From Streptomyces capitiformicae (GTDB lineage Bacteria > Actinomycetota > Actinomycetes > Streptomycetales > Streptomycetaceae), in contig NZ_CP022161.1 in assembly GCF_002214185.1 (NCBI RefSeq), positions 6,703,486 to 6,767,485 of the forward strand: 64,000 bases of DNA. The letters are read 5' to 3'. Below are positions 8,529 to 17,268 of this stretch, piece after piece; position 1 is the first letter of the stretch, and each line of letters begins with the position of its first letter. The translations under genes were made by a program, and so were the position numbers. The notes beneath the pieces are model-generated. The model ran no database searches. It saw nothing but the letters and a program-made list of their open reading frames with translations, and was not told the origin of the DNA.

Positions 8529-10187
8529 TCAGCCGCGGGGCCCGGAGGAACGTCGGTCGTCGGGCCCGCAGGAACTCCCGTCGTCCGGCAGCGTCCCGAA
8601 GAGCAGGAAGTCGTCGACCTTCTCGTGCACGCACGTCGACGAGGCGTACCCGGTGTGCCCCTTGCCCTTGTTGTCGAGGACGACCGCCGAGGAGCCGAGC
8701 CGCTCGGCCGTCTCCACGGTCCAGCGGTACGGGGTCGCCGGGTCGCCCCGGGTGCCCACGAGCAGCATCTTCGGGGTGTCGACGTCGCGCACCTTCTCGC
8801 GGATGAAGTCGGTGCCCTTGGGACGGCCGTAGCACAACAGCACCTGAGCGAGGCGGTACTGGCCGAAGACCGGGGAGGCCTTCTCGTACGCCGTCCGCAG
8901 GTTCTCGATGTCCTCGGTGATCTGGTCGGCGGTGGGCCGGTCCGGGTCGTCGGCGCAGTTGACCGCCATCAGCGCGGCGGGGGGATTGTCGAGCGGGACG
9001 TCCTCCGCGTCGACGAGCCCGCCGTCCCCGTCCGGACTGGGCGTGCCGGCGGCGCTGGGCTCGGCAGGGGCGTACGGGCGGGGCGGCGCGTTCGGGCGGG
9101 TCGGGGCGGTGAAGCCGCCGCCCGCGAGGGCCATGACGCCCCGGGTGTCGCCGTCGTGGACGAGCATGTTGAGCGCCTGGGTGAGCACGGGCCACATCTG
9201 TTCGCTGTACAGGGCCTGGCCGATGGCGCCCACGAGGTCCTGGCCCGAGAACTCCTGTCCGAGGCCCGCCGGTACGGGGTACTCGTCCAGCGATTCGACC
9301 AGCTGGACGACCTGCTCGCGGGCCGACCGGGCATCCTGCCCGAACGGACACGTCACCTGCTCGGTGCACGCCTCGAGGTAGTCCTCCAGCGCGGTCTGCT
9401 GCCCCTCTGCGGCCACCAGGCCCTGCTCGGACAGCGGTTCGGTGAGGCTGTCCACGCCGTCCAGGACCATCCGCCCGACCTTGCCGGGGAACTGCGTCGC
9501 GTACACCGCGCCCAGCCGCGTCCCGTACGAGAAACCGAGGTAGTTGAGCTTCTTGTCGCCGAGCGCGGCGCGCATCACGTCCAGGTCGCGGGAGACGTTG
9601 AGCGTGCCGATGTGGGGCAGGACCGGACCGGAGTGTTTCGCGCACGCGTCGGCGGCCTTCTTCAGCTGCTTGAGCGCGGTCTGCGGATCGGCCGAGTCCT
9701 CGCCGTCGTCAGTCGCCTCCAGGGCCTGCTCGGTGCCGTCGCCGCAGCTGACGGGGGAGGACCGGCCGACGCCGCGCGGGTCGAACGAGACGACGTCGTA
9801 GCCGTTCGTGAGATCCATGAACTCCTTGCCGCCGTAGGCGAGTTCGGGGACGCCCGGGCCGCCTGGGCCGCCGAAGTTCAGCAGCAGGGAGCCGCGCGAG
9901 TCGCCCGTCGCCCGGTAGCGCGCGAGCGCCAGGTCGAGCGTTCCGGCGCCGGGGCGGGCGTAGTCGAGCGGCACGGTGACCTTGCCGCACCTCAGGTCCT
10001 TGGGCATCTCTTCGCCCCCGCACCTGGTCCACTTGATCTTCTGGTCGTAGAAACGGGTCAGGTCGGGCTGCTTGTCGTCCTGCTTGCTGTCGGCTTCCGC
10101 CGCCGTGACCGGCAGACAGGCCGCCAGCAGGGCCAGCACCGCCACCGCGGCTTCGGCGAGCGGATGCCGTCTGTGCGTGGACCGCAT
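8529..10187 (-). CDS. Secreted alpha/beta hydrolase, tripeptidyl-aminopeptidase family
   Basis: The 552-residue exoenzyme probably removes N-terminal tripeptides from proteins outside the cell. A signal peptide spans about residues 1-32. The oxyanion segment is LLLNFGGPGGPGV, the nucleophile is Ser220 in GFSYGT, the acid is Asp in LVGTRGDPATP and the base is His in KGKGHTGYAS. The C-terminal Tap-type segment is present. ATG 10187 follows GGAGG at five bases, better than the upstream start at 10205. A Pro/Ala-rich insertion lies around residues 350-385. It resembles the SlpD/SlpE/Tap proteases of Streptomyces. Confidence 0.88.
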   Translation of the reverse strand: MRSTHRRHPLAEAAVAVLALLAACLPVTAAEADSKQDDKQPDLTRFYDQKIKWTRCGGEEMPKDLRCGKVTVPLDYARPGAGTLDLALARYRATGDSRGSLLLNFGGPGGPGVPELAYGGKEFMDLTNGYDVVSFDPRGVGRSSPVSCGDGTEQALEATDDGEDSADPQTALKQLKKAADACAKHSGPVLPHIGTLNVSRDLDVMRAALGDKKLNYLGFSYGTRLGAVYATQFPGKVGRMVLDGVDSLTEPLSEQGLVAAEGQQTALEDYLEACTEQVTCPFGQDARSAREQVVQLVESLDEYPVPAGLGQEFSGQDLVGAIGQALYSEQMWPVLTQALNMLVHDGDTRGVMALAGGGFTAPTRPNAPPRPYAPAEPSAAGTPSPDGDGGLVDAEDVPLDNPPAALMAVNCADDPDRPTADQITEDIENLRTAYEKASPVFGQYRLAQVLLCYGRPKGTDFIREKVRDVDTPKMLLVGTRGDPATPYRWTVETAERLGSSAVVLDNKGKGHTGYASSTCVHEKVDDFLLFGTLPDDGSSCGPDDRRSSGPRG

Positions 10188-10498
10188 ACGTGCCTCCAGG
10201 GACACCCGGCCGAGGCGGCCGGGGACAACCCCCGGATCACGATAAGCGGGCCCATCCGCCCACGCCTCCCGGCGAGCGGGAGGGACGGAAGTGCCGTACC
10301 CTGCGCCCCGCCACCGCCGTACGACGACCGTGCCGCCTCACCCGTACGCGTGAACTCGGTCCGGAAGGCGCGTCGCCCCGCGATCGTGGCCATTTCCGGC
10401 GTCGCGACCGCGAGCCGCTTCGACGAGGATGCTGCCCGGGGTGCGTCCGACCACCGCACCCGTCGCCGCACTCGCGACCTCGTCGAAGGAGCGCACAG
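10188..10498. other. 311-bp divergent intergenic region
   Basis: The gap separates the peptidase and acetyltransferase genes. Open frames here are G+C-driven and lack ribosome sites. I see no confident promoter or operator. Confidence 0.4.
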
Positions 10499-11347
10499 AT
10501 GACCTCTCCCGGGCCTCAGGACCTCGTCGTCACCCGCGCCACGCTCGACGACTGGACGGTGGTCGCCCGATGGGCGGGGGACGAGGGCTGGAACCCGGGG
10601 CTCTCGGACCCGTCGTGCTTCTTCGCACAGGACCCCGAGGGCTTTTTCATCGGCAGGCTCGACGGAGAACCGGTCACGGCCGTCTCCGTCGTCACCTACG
10701 GCGCCGACTACGCCTTCCTCGGCTTCTACCTCGTACGCCCGGACCTGCGCGGCCGCGGCTACGGCCTCACCACCTGGAAGTCCGCTCTCGGCCACGCGGT
10801 CGGCCGCACGGTCGGCCTCGACGGAGTGACCGCGCAGCAGGACAACTACCGGCAGTCCGGCTTCGAGTTCGCCCACCGCACCTTCCGCTACTCGGGCACG
10901 GCACCCGAGGCGGACGTGCCCGCCGATGTCCGGCCCATCGAGGACGCCCGGGCGGTGGAGGCCTACGACAGCGCCTGCTGTCCCGCCGACCGGCCCCGTT
11001 TCCTGGAACGCTGGCTGAGCACCGACGGACACCGCGCCCTGGCGCGCGTGGTCGACGGACGGCTCACCGGCTACGGCGTCATCCGTCCCGGCCGGGACGC
11101 CCTGCGCATCGGCCCGCTGTTCGCCGACACCGCCGCGGACGCCAGGGCCCTCCTCGCCGGACTCGCCGCCGAGGCCGCGGGCCGTGAGTTCGCCATCGAC
11201 GTGCCCGAGCCGAACGCGGCCGCCGTCGCCCTGGCCGAGGAGTACGGGCTGACGCCCTCCTTCGAGACGGCCCGGATGTACACGGGCCCGATCCGGCCGT
11301 ACGCCGAGGAGCGCGTCTTCGGGGTCACGACCCTGGAGCTCGGCTAG
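10499..11347 (+). CDS. GNAT N-acetyltransferase with YitH-like C-terminal domain
   Basis: The 282-residue protein has an N-terminal GNAT fold (residues 5-125) with the acetyl-CoA loop in VRPDLRGRGYGLTTWKSAL. A second domain (about 150-282) resembles the YitH/DUF1248 acetyltransferase C-terminus (GRDALRIGPLFADTAADA). ATG 10499 is preceded by GAAGGAG at eight bases. The substrate is unknown. Its 3' end overlaps the convergent acyltransferase gene by 23 bases. Confidence 0.82.
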   Translation: MTSPGPQDLVVTRATLDDWTVVARWAGDEGWNPGLSDPSCFFAQDPEGFFIGRLDGEPVTAVSVVTYGADYAFLGFYLVRPDLRGRGYGLTTWKSALGHAVGRTVGLDGVTAQQDNYRQSGFEFAHRTFRYSGTAPEADVPADVRPIEDARAVEAYDSACCPADRPRFLERWLSTDGHRALARVVDGRLTGYGVIRPGRDALRIGPLFADTAADARALLAGLAAEAAGREFAIDVPEPNAAAVALAEEYGLTPSFETARMYTGPIRPYAEERVFGVTTLELG

Positions 11348-12494
11348 GGGAGGGGCCGGCGTCACCACCCTTCTCGGGTGACTGGGCGGTGTCCCCCTTC
11401 TCGGGTGACTGGGCGGTGTCCCCCTTCTGGAATGCCCACTCCATGCGCGGCTCGACGACACAGCGCAGCACGGTCCGTACGGGTGAGGTGCTCAGCAGGG
11501 TGATGCCGCCGACCGCCATGGCCGTGACAGCCAGTTGCCCGAGCGGCGTGTGCAGCCAGTCGGCGGCGTACCAGTCCCGGAAGCGGGCCCACTTGATCAC
11601 GAAGCCGTGCAGGAGATAGCCGTACATCGTGCCCGCGCCCAGCGCCGTGAACCACAGGTGCCGTCGTGGCACCCAGGCCAGGAAGGCGGCCGTCAGCAGC
11701 AGCGCCAGGCAGAACAGGGCGGGCGTGGTGAGCAGCCCCGCCCAGCGGGGCGCGCCCTGACCGGTGACGCTGCCCCGGTGGTAGAACCAGCCCGCGTCGA
11801 ACCACGGCGCCACCCAGTACGCCGCCACCAGCGCCCCCAGGCCGACCGGCAGCGCGCACAGCCGTACACGACGGGTGCGCAACCGTTCGAAGTGCTCGGC
11901 GCGCAGGGTCAGACCCAGCACGAAGAACGGCAGGAACCCCAGCACCCGCTGGATCGAGATGTCGCCGCCGAGATCCGGTGAGACCGCCGCCAGCATCGCG
12001 AGCCCCAGGGCAACCGGCACCGGGTGCCGCAGCATCAGCCACAGCGGAGTGGTCAGCCGCCAGATGAACAGCGCGACCAGGAACCACATCACGTACCAGG
12101 GATCCAGCAGACTCAGCGGATAACCCGGATCGTCCTCGGCCCACCGGTAGAACAGCGTGTACGCCGTCTCGAACACCACATACGGCAGCACCACACCCGT
12201 CAGCAGCCGCTTGAGCCGACCGGGCGCCATGTCGAAGCTCCGCGAGAAGTATCCGGAGATCAGCGCGAAGGCCGGCATGTGGAAGGCGTACACGGTGAGA
12301 TACGCGGCCGTCGCGGCCCGGCTGCCGTATGTCAGCGGCTCCCACGCGTGTCCGCAGGCCACCAGGACGATGGTGAGGTACTTCGCATTGTCGAAGTACG
12401 GGTCCCGCGAGGCGGGTCTCGCCGCCGGCCGGTCCCGGTCGGGCGGGGCCGCGGGGGCGGCGGGGCGGGTGTGCTGCACCACGTCTTCAGACAT
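11325..12494 (-). CDS. Integral membrane acyltransferase (acyltransferase_3 family)
   Basis: The 389-residue protein has about ten membrane segments after a Pro-rich cytoplasmic start. It shows the acyltransferase_3 entry motif YFDNAKYLTIVLVACGHAWEP, with the family His in GHAW, and YGYLLHGFVIKWAR late in the chain. Such enzymes O-acylate sugars or lipids at the membrane. I prefer ATG 12494 (GGAGA nine bases upstream) to TTG 12521. The C-terminal tail repeats GDTAQSPEK through a perfect 27-bp duplication (11370-11423), and the coding end overlaps the convergent acetyltransferase gene. Confidence 0.82.
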   Translation of the reverse strand: MSEDVVQHTRPAAPAAPPDRDRPAARPASRDPYFDNAKYLTIVLVACGHAWEPLTYGSRAATAAYLTVYAFHMPAFALISGYFSRSFDMAPGRLKRLLTGVVLPYVVFETAYTLFYRWAEDDPGYPLSLLDPWYVMWFLVALFIWRLTTPLWLMLRHPVPVALGLAMLAAVSPDLGGDISIQRVLGFLPFFVLGLTLRAEHFERLRTRRVRLCALPVGLGALVAAYWVAPWFDAGWFYHRGSVTGQGAPRWAGLLTTPALFCLALLLTAAFLAWVPRRHLWFTALGAGTMYGYLLHGFVIKWARFRDWYAADWLHTPLGQLAVTAMAVGGITLLSTSPVRTVLRCVVEPRMEWAFQKGDTAQSPEKGDTAQSPEKGGDAGPSPSRAPGS

Positions 12495-12567
12495 CGACAG
12501 AAGGTCTCCGGACAACGACAACGGACTTCCCGGGGCGCCTGCCCCGTCTCGCCACTCTCACTCGTCG

Positions 12568-13062
12568 TCACCGAACGTGGCCGCTCGTTGCGGCGTGGAA
12601 CCGGTGGTGCAGGGCGCGTACCTCCTCGACCAGCTCCGGCACCGGCCCCTCGACCGTCACCCCGGGCGCGACCTCCTGCACGGGCAGCGTCCGCACCGGC
12701 GGCTCGGGTACCTCCAACTCGCCCAGCCAAGCGGAGAGTTGCGCGGAGGATGCGACATACACGATACGACCCAGGCCCACCCAGGCATGGGCCGCCGCAC
12801 ACATCGGACAGTGCTCACCCGACGTGTACACGGTCGCCGCCGCGCGCTCCTCGGGAGTGAGCCGGGCAGCCGACCAGCGGGCCAGCGCGAACTCGGGGTG
12901 GCGGGTGCGGTCGCCGCCGGCCACCCGGTTGTGGTCCTCGGCCAAAACCGTGCCGTCGGCACCGACGAGAACCGAGCCGAACGGTTCGTCACCGGCCTGC
13001 AGCGCATCGGCCGCGAGCTCCACACAGCGCCGCAGATACACCAGTTCGGACGAATTCACCAT
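12568..13062 (-). CDS. Nucleoside/CMP-dCMP deaminase-family zinc enzyme
   Basis: The 164-residue protein has the cytidine-deaminase-like zinc site: His55 and catalytic Glu57 in RHPEFAL, with Cys85 and Cys88 in EHCPMCAAA. The usual Pro before the first Cys is His here. Spacing and flanks (DEPFGSVLVG, VYTSGEHCPMC) match the guanine-deaminase/TadA-like branch. It probably deaminates a free purine or a related base. Start ATG 13062. Only 73 bases separate it from the acyltransferase start, so the two may share a transcript. Confidence 0.8.
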   Translation of the reverse strand: MVNSSELVYLRRCVELAADALQAGDEPFGSVLVGADGTVLAEDHNRVAGGDRTRHPEFALARWSAARLTPEERAAATVYTSGEHCPMCAAAHAWVGLGRIVYVASSAQLSAWLGELEVPEPPVRTLPVQEVAPGVTVEGPVPELVEEVRALHHRFHAATSGHVR

Positions 13063-13161
13063 GGTCGTACGCCCCTCCTCACCGACCGCTCATCTGCGCT
13101 CCGAGAGGGCACCCTAGTGAATTTCGTTGCCATGGCGAACGACTGATGATGAAGTGAACGT

Positions 13162-13956
13162 ATGGATCACGCTGCTGTGCTGGCACTGTTCGACCGGGAC
13201 ATGCGAGAGGGCGCTCGCCCCGACGGCCCCGGCGCCCGGATCGAGCGAGTGGACGGGGTGGTGCGCCAGGTCGGCTCCGAGAAGGGCTGGAGCGGTGTCG
13301 TCTGGTCCGACCTGGACGAGGCGGGCGCCGACGCGGCCGTCGCCGAGCAGATCCGGTACTTCGCCGGCCTCGGACGCGACTTCGAATGGAAGCTCTACGG
13401 CCACGATCTCCCCGTCGACCTGGGGCAACGCCTGCGCGCGGCCGGTTTCACGGCCGCCCCGGAGGAGACGCTGATGGTCGCCGAGGTCGCCGGCCTGACC
13501 CTCGATGTCGAGCCGCCCGAGGGCGTACGGATCCTCCCCGTGACCGACCGTGCGGGCGTGGACATGGTGGCGGACGTCCACGAGAAGGCCTTCGGCACGG
13601 ACAGCTCCCGCATGCGCCACCAACTTCTCGCCCATCTCACCGCCGACCCGGACACGGTGGTCGCCGTGGTGGCCCTCGCGGGCGACGAACCGGTGAGCGC
13701 CGCCCGTATGGAACTCGTGCCCGGCACGCGCTTCGCCGGCCTGTGGGGCGGTGGCACCGTCGAGGAGTGGCGCGGCCGCGGCGTCTACCGGGCCCTCGTC
13801 GCCCACCGCGCCCGTGTCGCGGCCGACCGCGGCTACCGCTACGTCCAGGTCGACGCCCTGGCCCGCAGCCGCCCGATCCTGGCCCGCCTCGGCTTCGAGC
13901 CGCTCACGACGACGACGCCGTACGAGTACACGGTGGGTCATCTGGCGGCGGCGTGA
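13162..13956 (+). CDS. GNAT family N-acetyltransferase
   Basis: The 264-residue protein has a divergent N-terminal half and a GNAT fold from about residue 125. The pyrophosphate-binding loop lies in GGTVEEWRGRGVYRALVAHR, followed by YRYVQVDALARSRPILARLGF. ATG 13162 has only a weak ribosome site (GAAGTGA), but the protein aligns well from there. The substrate is unknown. It is divergent from the deaminase. Confidence 0.82.
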   Translation: MDHAAVLALFDRDMREGARPDGPGARIERVDGVVRQVGSEKGWSGVVWSDLDEAGADAAVAEQIRYFAGLGRDFEWKLYGHDLPVDLGQRLRAAGFTAAPEETLMVAEVAGLTLDVEPPEGVRILPVTDRAGVDMVADVHEKAFGTDSSRMRHQLLAHLTADPDTVVAVVALAGDEPVSAARMELVPGTRFAGLWGGGTVEEWRGRGVYRALVAHRARVAADRGYRYVQVDALARSRPILARLGFEPLTTTTPYEYTVGHLAAA

Positions 13957-13991
13957 CGTGACGTTCTGTGTCGGCGGAGCCGAGCGAGGTG

Positions 13992-14640
13992 TCACAGGTT
14001 GAGCTGGTACTCCACCGCCGTGTGTGTGGGCCGGTAGCCGAGTGCGTCGTTGACGCGGAGCACGGGCGTGTTGTCGGCCGCGGTGTCGGTGAGCAGGGCG
14101 AGCCCCGGGTGCAGGCCGTGGGCGTGCAGGATCGCCTCCGCCTTCATCCACAGACCCAGCCCATGACCCCGGTGCTCGGGCAACACGGCCGTACCGTAGT
14201 GCTGACCGCCGCCCTTCCCGTCGCCCGGGAGGACGAGCTCGGAGAATCCGACGATCGCGGAGGTCGACGCGTCCACCGCGGCCACCATCGGTCGGGACGA
14301 CGCCGGTCCAGGCCGTCAAGCAGTAGCCGGGATGCGGCTGTTCGGCGATCCGGGCGACCCCTGTGGGGCCTGCGCGATCACCGCGCGGCGCCGCTCACGC
14401 CGGGCGCACCGATCGTGGCGTCGCGTACACCGTACCCACCCCCTGGCGTCGCTCGGCCGGATGCACGGTCACGTCCAGCTCCGCCAGATGCGTCTGCCCC
14501 TCCCTGGTGAACAGGCGCAGGAAGGCGGAGCCGAGAGGTACGCCGCCCGTCCCTGATGCCGGCAAGACCAGGCGGTGGCCGGCCGGGGTCGCGTCGGGGC
14601 CGGCGAGCGGCGTGATGCGTGGGGGCAAGGCGTCTCCGGG
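13992..14640 (-). pseudogene. Broken two-domain GNAT acetyltransferase
   Basis: Three frames on the minus strand each carry part of one protein. The N-terminal GNAT piece reads LAELDVTVHPAERRQGVGT (about 14630-14410) and is followed at once by unrelated residues and a stop. A middle scrap, GYCLTAWTGVVPTD, lies near 14330-14290 in another frame. The C-terminal GNAT half (13992-14288) reads HYGTAVLPEHRGHGLGLWMK and runs to a clean stop at NL. Intact relatives join these in one chain of about 400 residues, so a deletion plus at least two frameshifts are inferred. The last piece alone (98 residues) could be translated but lacks half a fold. Confidence 0.75.
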
Positions 14641-14764
14641 TGGGTTGGTGGCGCGGCGGCCGAGGCGGTGAGGCCCGCAGACGCCAGCCGCCGGGCGTGG
14701 TGAGCCGCAACGGAATTCAGGGCGCCGAGCCGCCTGCGAGGGACGCGACCACCGACCACTGGAG

Positions 14765-15028
14765 TCAGCGCCGTGCCCTCGTGCGATCCAGTGACGCGAC
14801 ACCCAGCGCCGCCAGACTGATCTGGATGAGCCACTCGATCCAGTCGACACCGTCGGTGTCGGCCACGTCGAGGCCGGTGGCGATCCAGGATCCGATCAAC
14901 GCGGCGATGATGCCGACGAGGATCGTCAGCAGGATGCCGATGCGCTGCCGGCCCGGGACGACCAGCCGTCCGAGGACGCCGATGACTATGCCGATGACGA
15001 TGGCGCTGATGATGCCGTCGATCTCCAT
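14765..15028 (-). CDS. GlsB/YeaQ/YmgE-family small membrane protein
   Basis: The 87-residue protein has three hydrophobic segments and the family pattern (IISAIVIGIVIGVLGRLVVPG, then ILVGIIAALIGSWIA). The family was once called transglycosylase-associated, but its function is unknown and it is often stress-induced. The start is ATG 15028 with GGGGCGG upstream. No partner gene is adjacent. Confidence 0.85.
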   Translation of the reverse strand: MEIDGIISAIVIGIVIGVLGRLVVPGRQRIGILLTILVGIIAALIGSWIATGLDVADTDGVDWIEWLIQISLAALGVASLDRTRARR

Positions 15029-15182
15029 CTGAACTCCGCCCCTTTTCGTCGGGACCCCCGCAGACCTGCGAGTGCCCGGCGAACGCGGGTGCAGTCCGTT
15101 CCGGTTTCACGTTCTTCACGTTCCGGGGACATCCTGCGCACGATCCGAGATCGACGACGAGGTGGGTGGTCGGCTCATCTCC

Positions 15183-15722
15183 TCACCCGGCCGTCACCCA
15201 CCCCGTGGCGGCCAGCACCCCCGCCGCGATGTCGATGACGGAGCGCCCGTCGGTCGGCACCCGCACGGTGTCCGGGGGCGCGTGGTCGTCCAGCAGCCGG
15301 GCTTTGCGCCGGCTCCCGGCGAGCTCCCGTTCCAGTTCCGAACCGATCTCCCGCCCTCTGAGCCGCCGCTCCGTGATCTCGTCGGTGGCGGTCAGCAGCA
15401 CCCGTACGATCCGTACGTCCGCGCCCATGGCCCGCTGGAACATGCCCGCCGTCTCGGCCAGCACACTCAGGGTGTTGGTGTAGACGAGCCGCCGGTAGCC
15501 GAGGGCGGCGTAGTTGCCCCACACGGCCGTGAGATTGCGCTCGGTGATGTCGGCCCGGCGCGGATCGCCTTCCGGGGCCGGGTGCACCTGGCCCATGAAG
15601 TCGCCCTCGATGAGCGCGTGCGGAACCTCGGCGACCCGCAGCTGATCGGAGATCTCCCAGCCCACCGTCGACTTGCCGACCCCGGCCCGCCCGCCGATCA
15701 GCAACACCTCGGCGTGATCCAT
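15183..15722 (-). CDS. P-loop NTPase, small-molecule kinase-like
   Basis: The 179-residue protein has a Walker A near the N-terminus (LLIGGRAGVGKSTVGWEIS) and an acidic hhhEGDF segment typical of nucleoside- or gluconate-kinase-like P-loop enzymes. Arg-rich lid elements follow (ITERRLRGREIGSELERE). The substrate is unknown. ATG 15722 has no ribosome site and a TATTGC box lies just upstream, so the transcript may be leaderless. It diverges from the ArsR-type gene. Confidence 0.72.
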   Translation of the reverse strand: MDHAEVLLIGGRAGVGKSTVGWEISDQLRVAEVPHALIEGDFMGQVHPAPEGDPRRADITERNLTAVWGNYAALGYRRLVYTNTLSVLAETAGMFQRAMGADVRIVRVLLTATDEITERRLRGREIGSELERELAGSRRKARLLDDHAPPDTVRVPTDGRSVIDIAAGVLAATGWVTAG

Positions 15723-15802
15723 CTAGCCGCAATACCGGTGACTTTGGGGCTTTCGGGTCGTTGGGTGTGGTGTGCCAAGGCCCGGACAGGTGAAGCCGTC
15801 GT

Positions 15803-15858
15803 CGTCATCAGGACACACCTGCCGACGGACAGCCCACGTCATCAGGACACACCTGCCG
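15803..15858. promoter_or_regulatory. 22-bp direct repeats upstream of the ArsR-type gene
   Basis: CGTCATCAGGACACACCTGC plus CG occurs identically at 15803-15824 and 15837-15858, 34 bases apart start to start (about three helical turns). A partial inverted copy, CAGGTG, lies at 15787. The pair sits 43 bases before the GTG start of a winged-helix regulator and is a good candidate for its own operator. Confidence 0.55.
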
Positions 15859-15900
15859 GACTGCGTGTCCCGACACCGACCAACACACGGGGGAGACAAC

Positions 15901-16914
15901 GTGCTGCGCATTCACTTCACCGACGGAGACCTGGCCCGCGTCCACCTGGCCCGGGAGCCCGACCCGGTCTGGGAGACCCTGCTGGGTCTGCACCAGTTGA
16001 CCGCGCCACGGCGCGGACTGCCGGTCTTCGCCCCCTGGCGGCGCGACGCCCGCGTCAGACTGGCCGAGGGTCACCTGGCGGGCCCGGTGCGGATGCTGTC
16101 CACCCTGGCCCCCGCTTCGGCGGGCTACTGGCCCGACTTCCTGACCCCCGGCGCCTCGGCCGATGGCCTGGAGGCCGCACTGGAGGAACTGCGGGCCACC
16201 CCCAAGCCGCAGCTACGCCAGGAGATGGACCGGCTGACCGAGACCCACCCACTGCCGCGCTGGGCTCACCGTCTTGCCGGGGGCGAGCCGCACCGGATGG
16301 AGGAGGTCGCGACGGCGTTCCGTCTGGTGCACCGCACGATCATCGCGCCTGACTGGACCGGGGCGGCCAGGACCACGGAGGCCGACCGGGCCCTGCGGAC
16401 ACGTGTCCTGCGCGATCGTGGTGTGCACGGACTGCTGGACTCCTTCCGCCCGTTGATGGACTGGCGGCCGCCCGTGCTGCACGTGCGCTACCCGGAAGAC
16501 CGGGATCTCCACCTCGGCGGACGCGGACTGCGGCTGATCCCCTCCCACTTCTGCTGGAAGACCCCCATCGCCCTGGCCGACCCCTCCCTGCCCCAGGTCC
16601 TGGCCTACCCCGTCACCCACCCCCCGGCCTGGGCACCGCCCGTCACCCGCGACCGCCGCCCCGAAGCGCTGGCCACCCTGCTCGGCCGGACCCGCGCACG
16701 CGTGCTGGCCGCGTTGGAGACCACCGCGACCACCGGAGAAGTCGCCCAACGCCTCAACATCTCCGCGCCCTCGGCGAGCGAACACATCAGCGCCCTGCGC
16801 GAGGTCAGCCTCGCGCACAGCCAGCGCGCCGGCTCCCAGGTCATACACACCCTCACCCCGTTGGGCACCGCGCTGCTCCGCGGCGAACTCCCGCCGCACC
16901 ACCCGGCAGTCTGA
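15901..16914 (+). CDS. ArsR-family transcriptional regulator with DUF5937-type N-terminus
   Basis: The 337-residue protein has a long N-terminal ligand or dimer domain (residues 1-230, opening IHFTDGDLARVHLAREPDP) and a C-terminal winged helix (about 250-335: TGEVAQRLNISAPSASEHIS, then SQVIHTLTPLG). This order matches the DUF5937/ArsR regulators common in Streptomyces. GTG 15901 follows GGGAG at five bases. The perfect 22-bp direct repeats just upstream suggest autoregulation. No obvious target gene is beside it. Confidence 0.82.
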   Translation: MLRIHFTDGDLARVHLAREPDPVWETLLGLHQLTAPRRGLPVFAPWRRDARVRLAEGHLAGPVRMLSTLAPASAGYWPDFLTPGASADGLEAALEELRATPKPQLRQEMDRLTETHPLPRWAHRLAGGEPHRMEEVATAFRLVHRTIIAPDWTGAARTTEADRALRTRVLRDRGVHGLLDSFRPLMDWRPPVLHVRYPEDRDLHLGGRGLRLIPSHFCWKTPIALADPSLPQVLAYPVTHPPAWAPPVTRDRRPEALATLLGRTRARVLAALETTATTGEVAQRLNISAPSASEHISALREVSLAHSQRAGSQVIHTLTPLGTALLRGELPPHHPAV

Positions 16915-16978
16915 GGGCGACGGACCGACGACACGGAGAAGAACGACACGGAGAACAACAAGCTGCCTTTCGAAAGGG

Positions 16979-17086
16979 CTACTTGGCAGTCCAGTAGCCC
17001 AGGTCATTCATGTCGGCGTCCGCCGCTCGCCGGAGCGCATCGCCGGGGAAGTTCTGGCGGCGGATGAGTCGGCGAGCGCGACTCAT
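16979..17086 (-). CDS. Possible 35-residue small protein
   Basis: The frame starts at ATG 17086 behind GAGGGG, runs 35 basic residues (MSRARRLIRRQNF to DLGYWTAK) and ends at a clear stop. Its ATG overlaps the stop of the 36-residue frame upstream (ATGA), which would allow coupling. I recognise no family. The two may be fragments of one degenerate gene. Confidence 0.25.
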   Translation of the reverse strand: MSRARRLIRRQNFPGDALRRAADADMNDLGYWTAK

Positions 17087-17193
17087 CCGCCCCTCAAGTC
17101 GGCTATGCGGCTTACAGATCGCGTTCCTGCTGACGTCGAGGAACCAGCCCTTCGTCCCTTGGGTCGAGGCCGAGCGAGAAGCGGGTCGGACAT
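17083..17193 (-). CDS. Possible 36-residue small protein
   Basis: ATG 17193 has a strong ribosome site (GGGGAG five bases upstream). The peptide begins MSDPLLARPRPKGRRAG and is basic and low complexity. It may be a small coupled gene or the 5' scrap of a lost gene. This 354-bp gap (16915-17268) otherwise holds nothing I can name. Confidence 0.25.
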   Translation of the reverse strand: MSDPLLARPRPKGRRAGSSTSAGTRSVSRIADLRGG

Positions 17194-17268
17194 GATCACT
17201 CCCCTACGCAGAGTCGGCCCTCCCGCCGGGGCCGGGTCGGCAGACCCCCGGCTCGTCCGCGTGTCACG

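Noticed and set aside
8229..10502. A 757-codon plus-strand open frame
   Set aside because: It lies opposite the peptidase and DUF4232 genes, both with signal peptides and motifs, and has no recognisable content.
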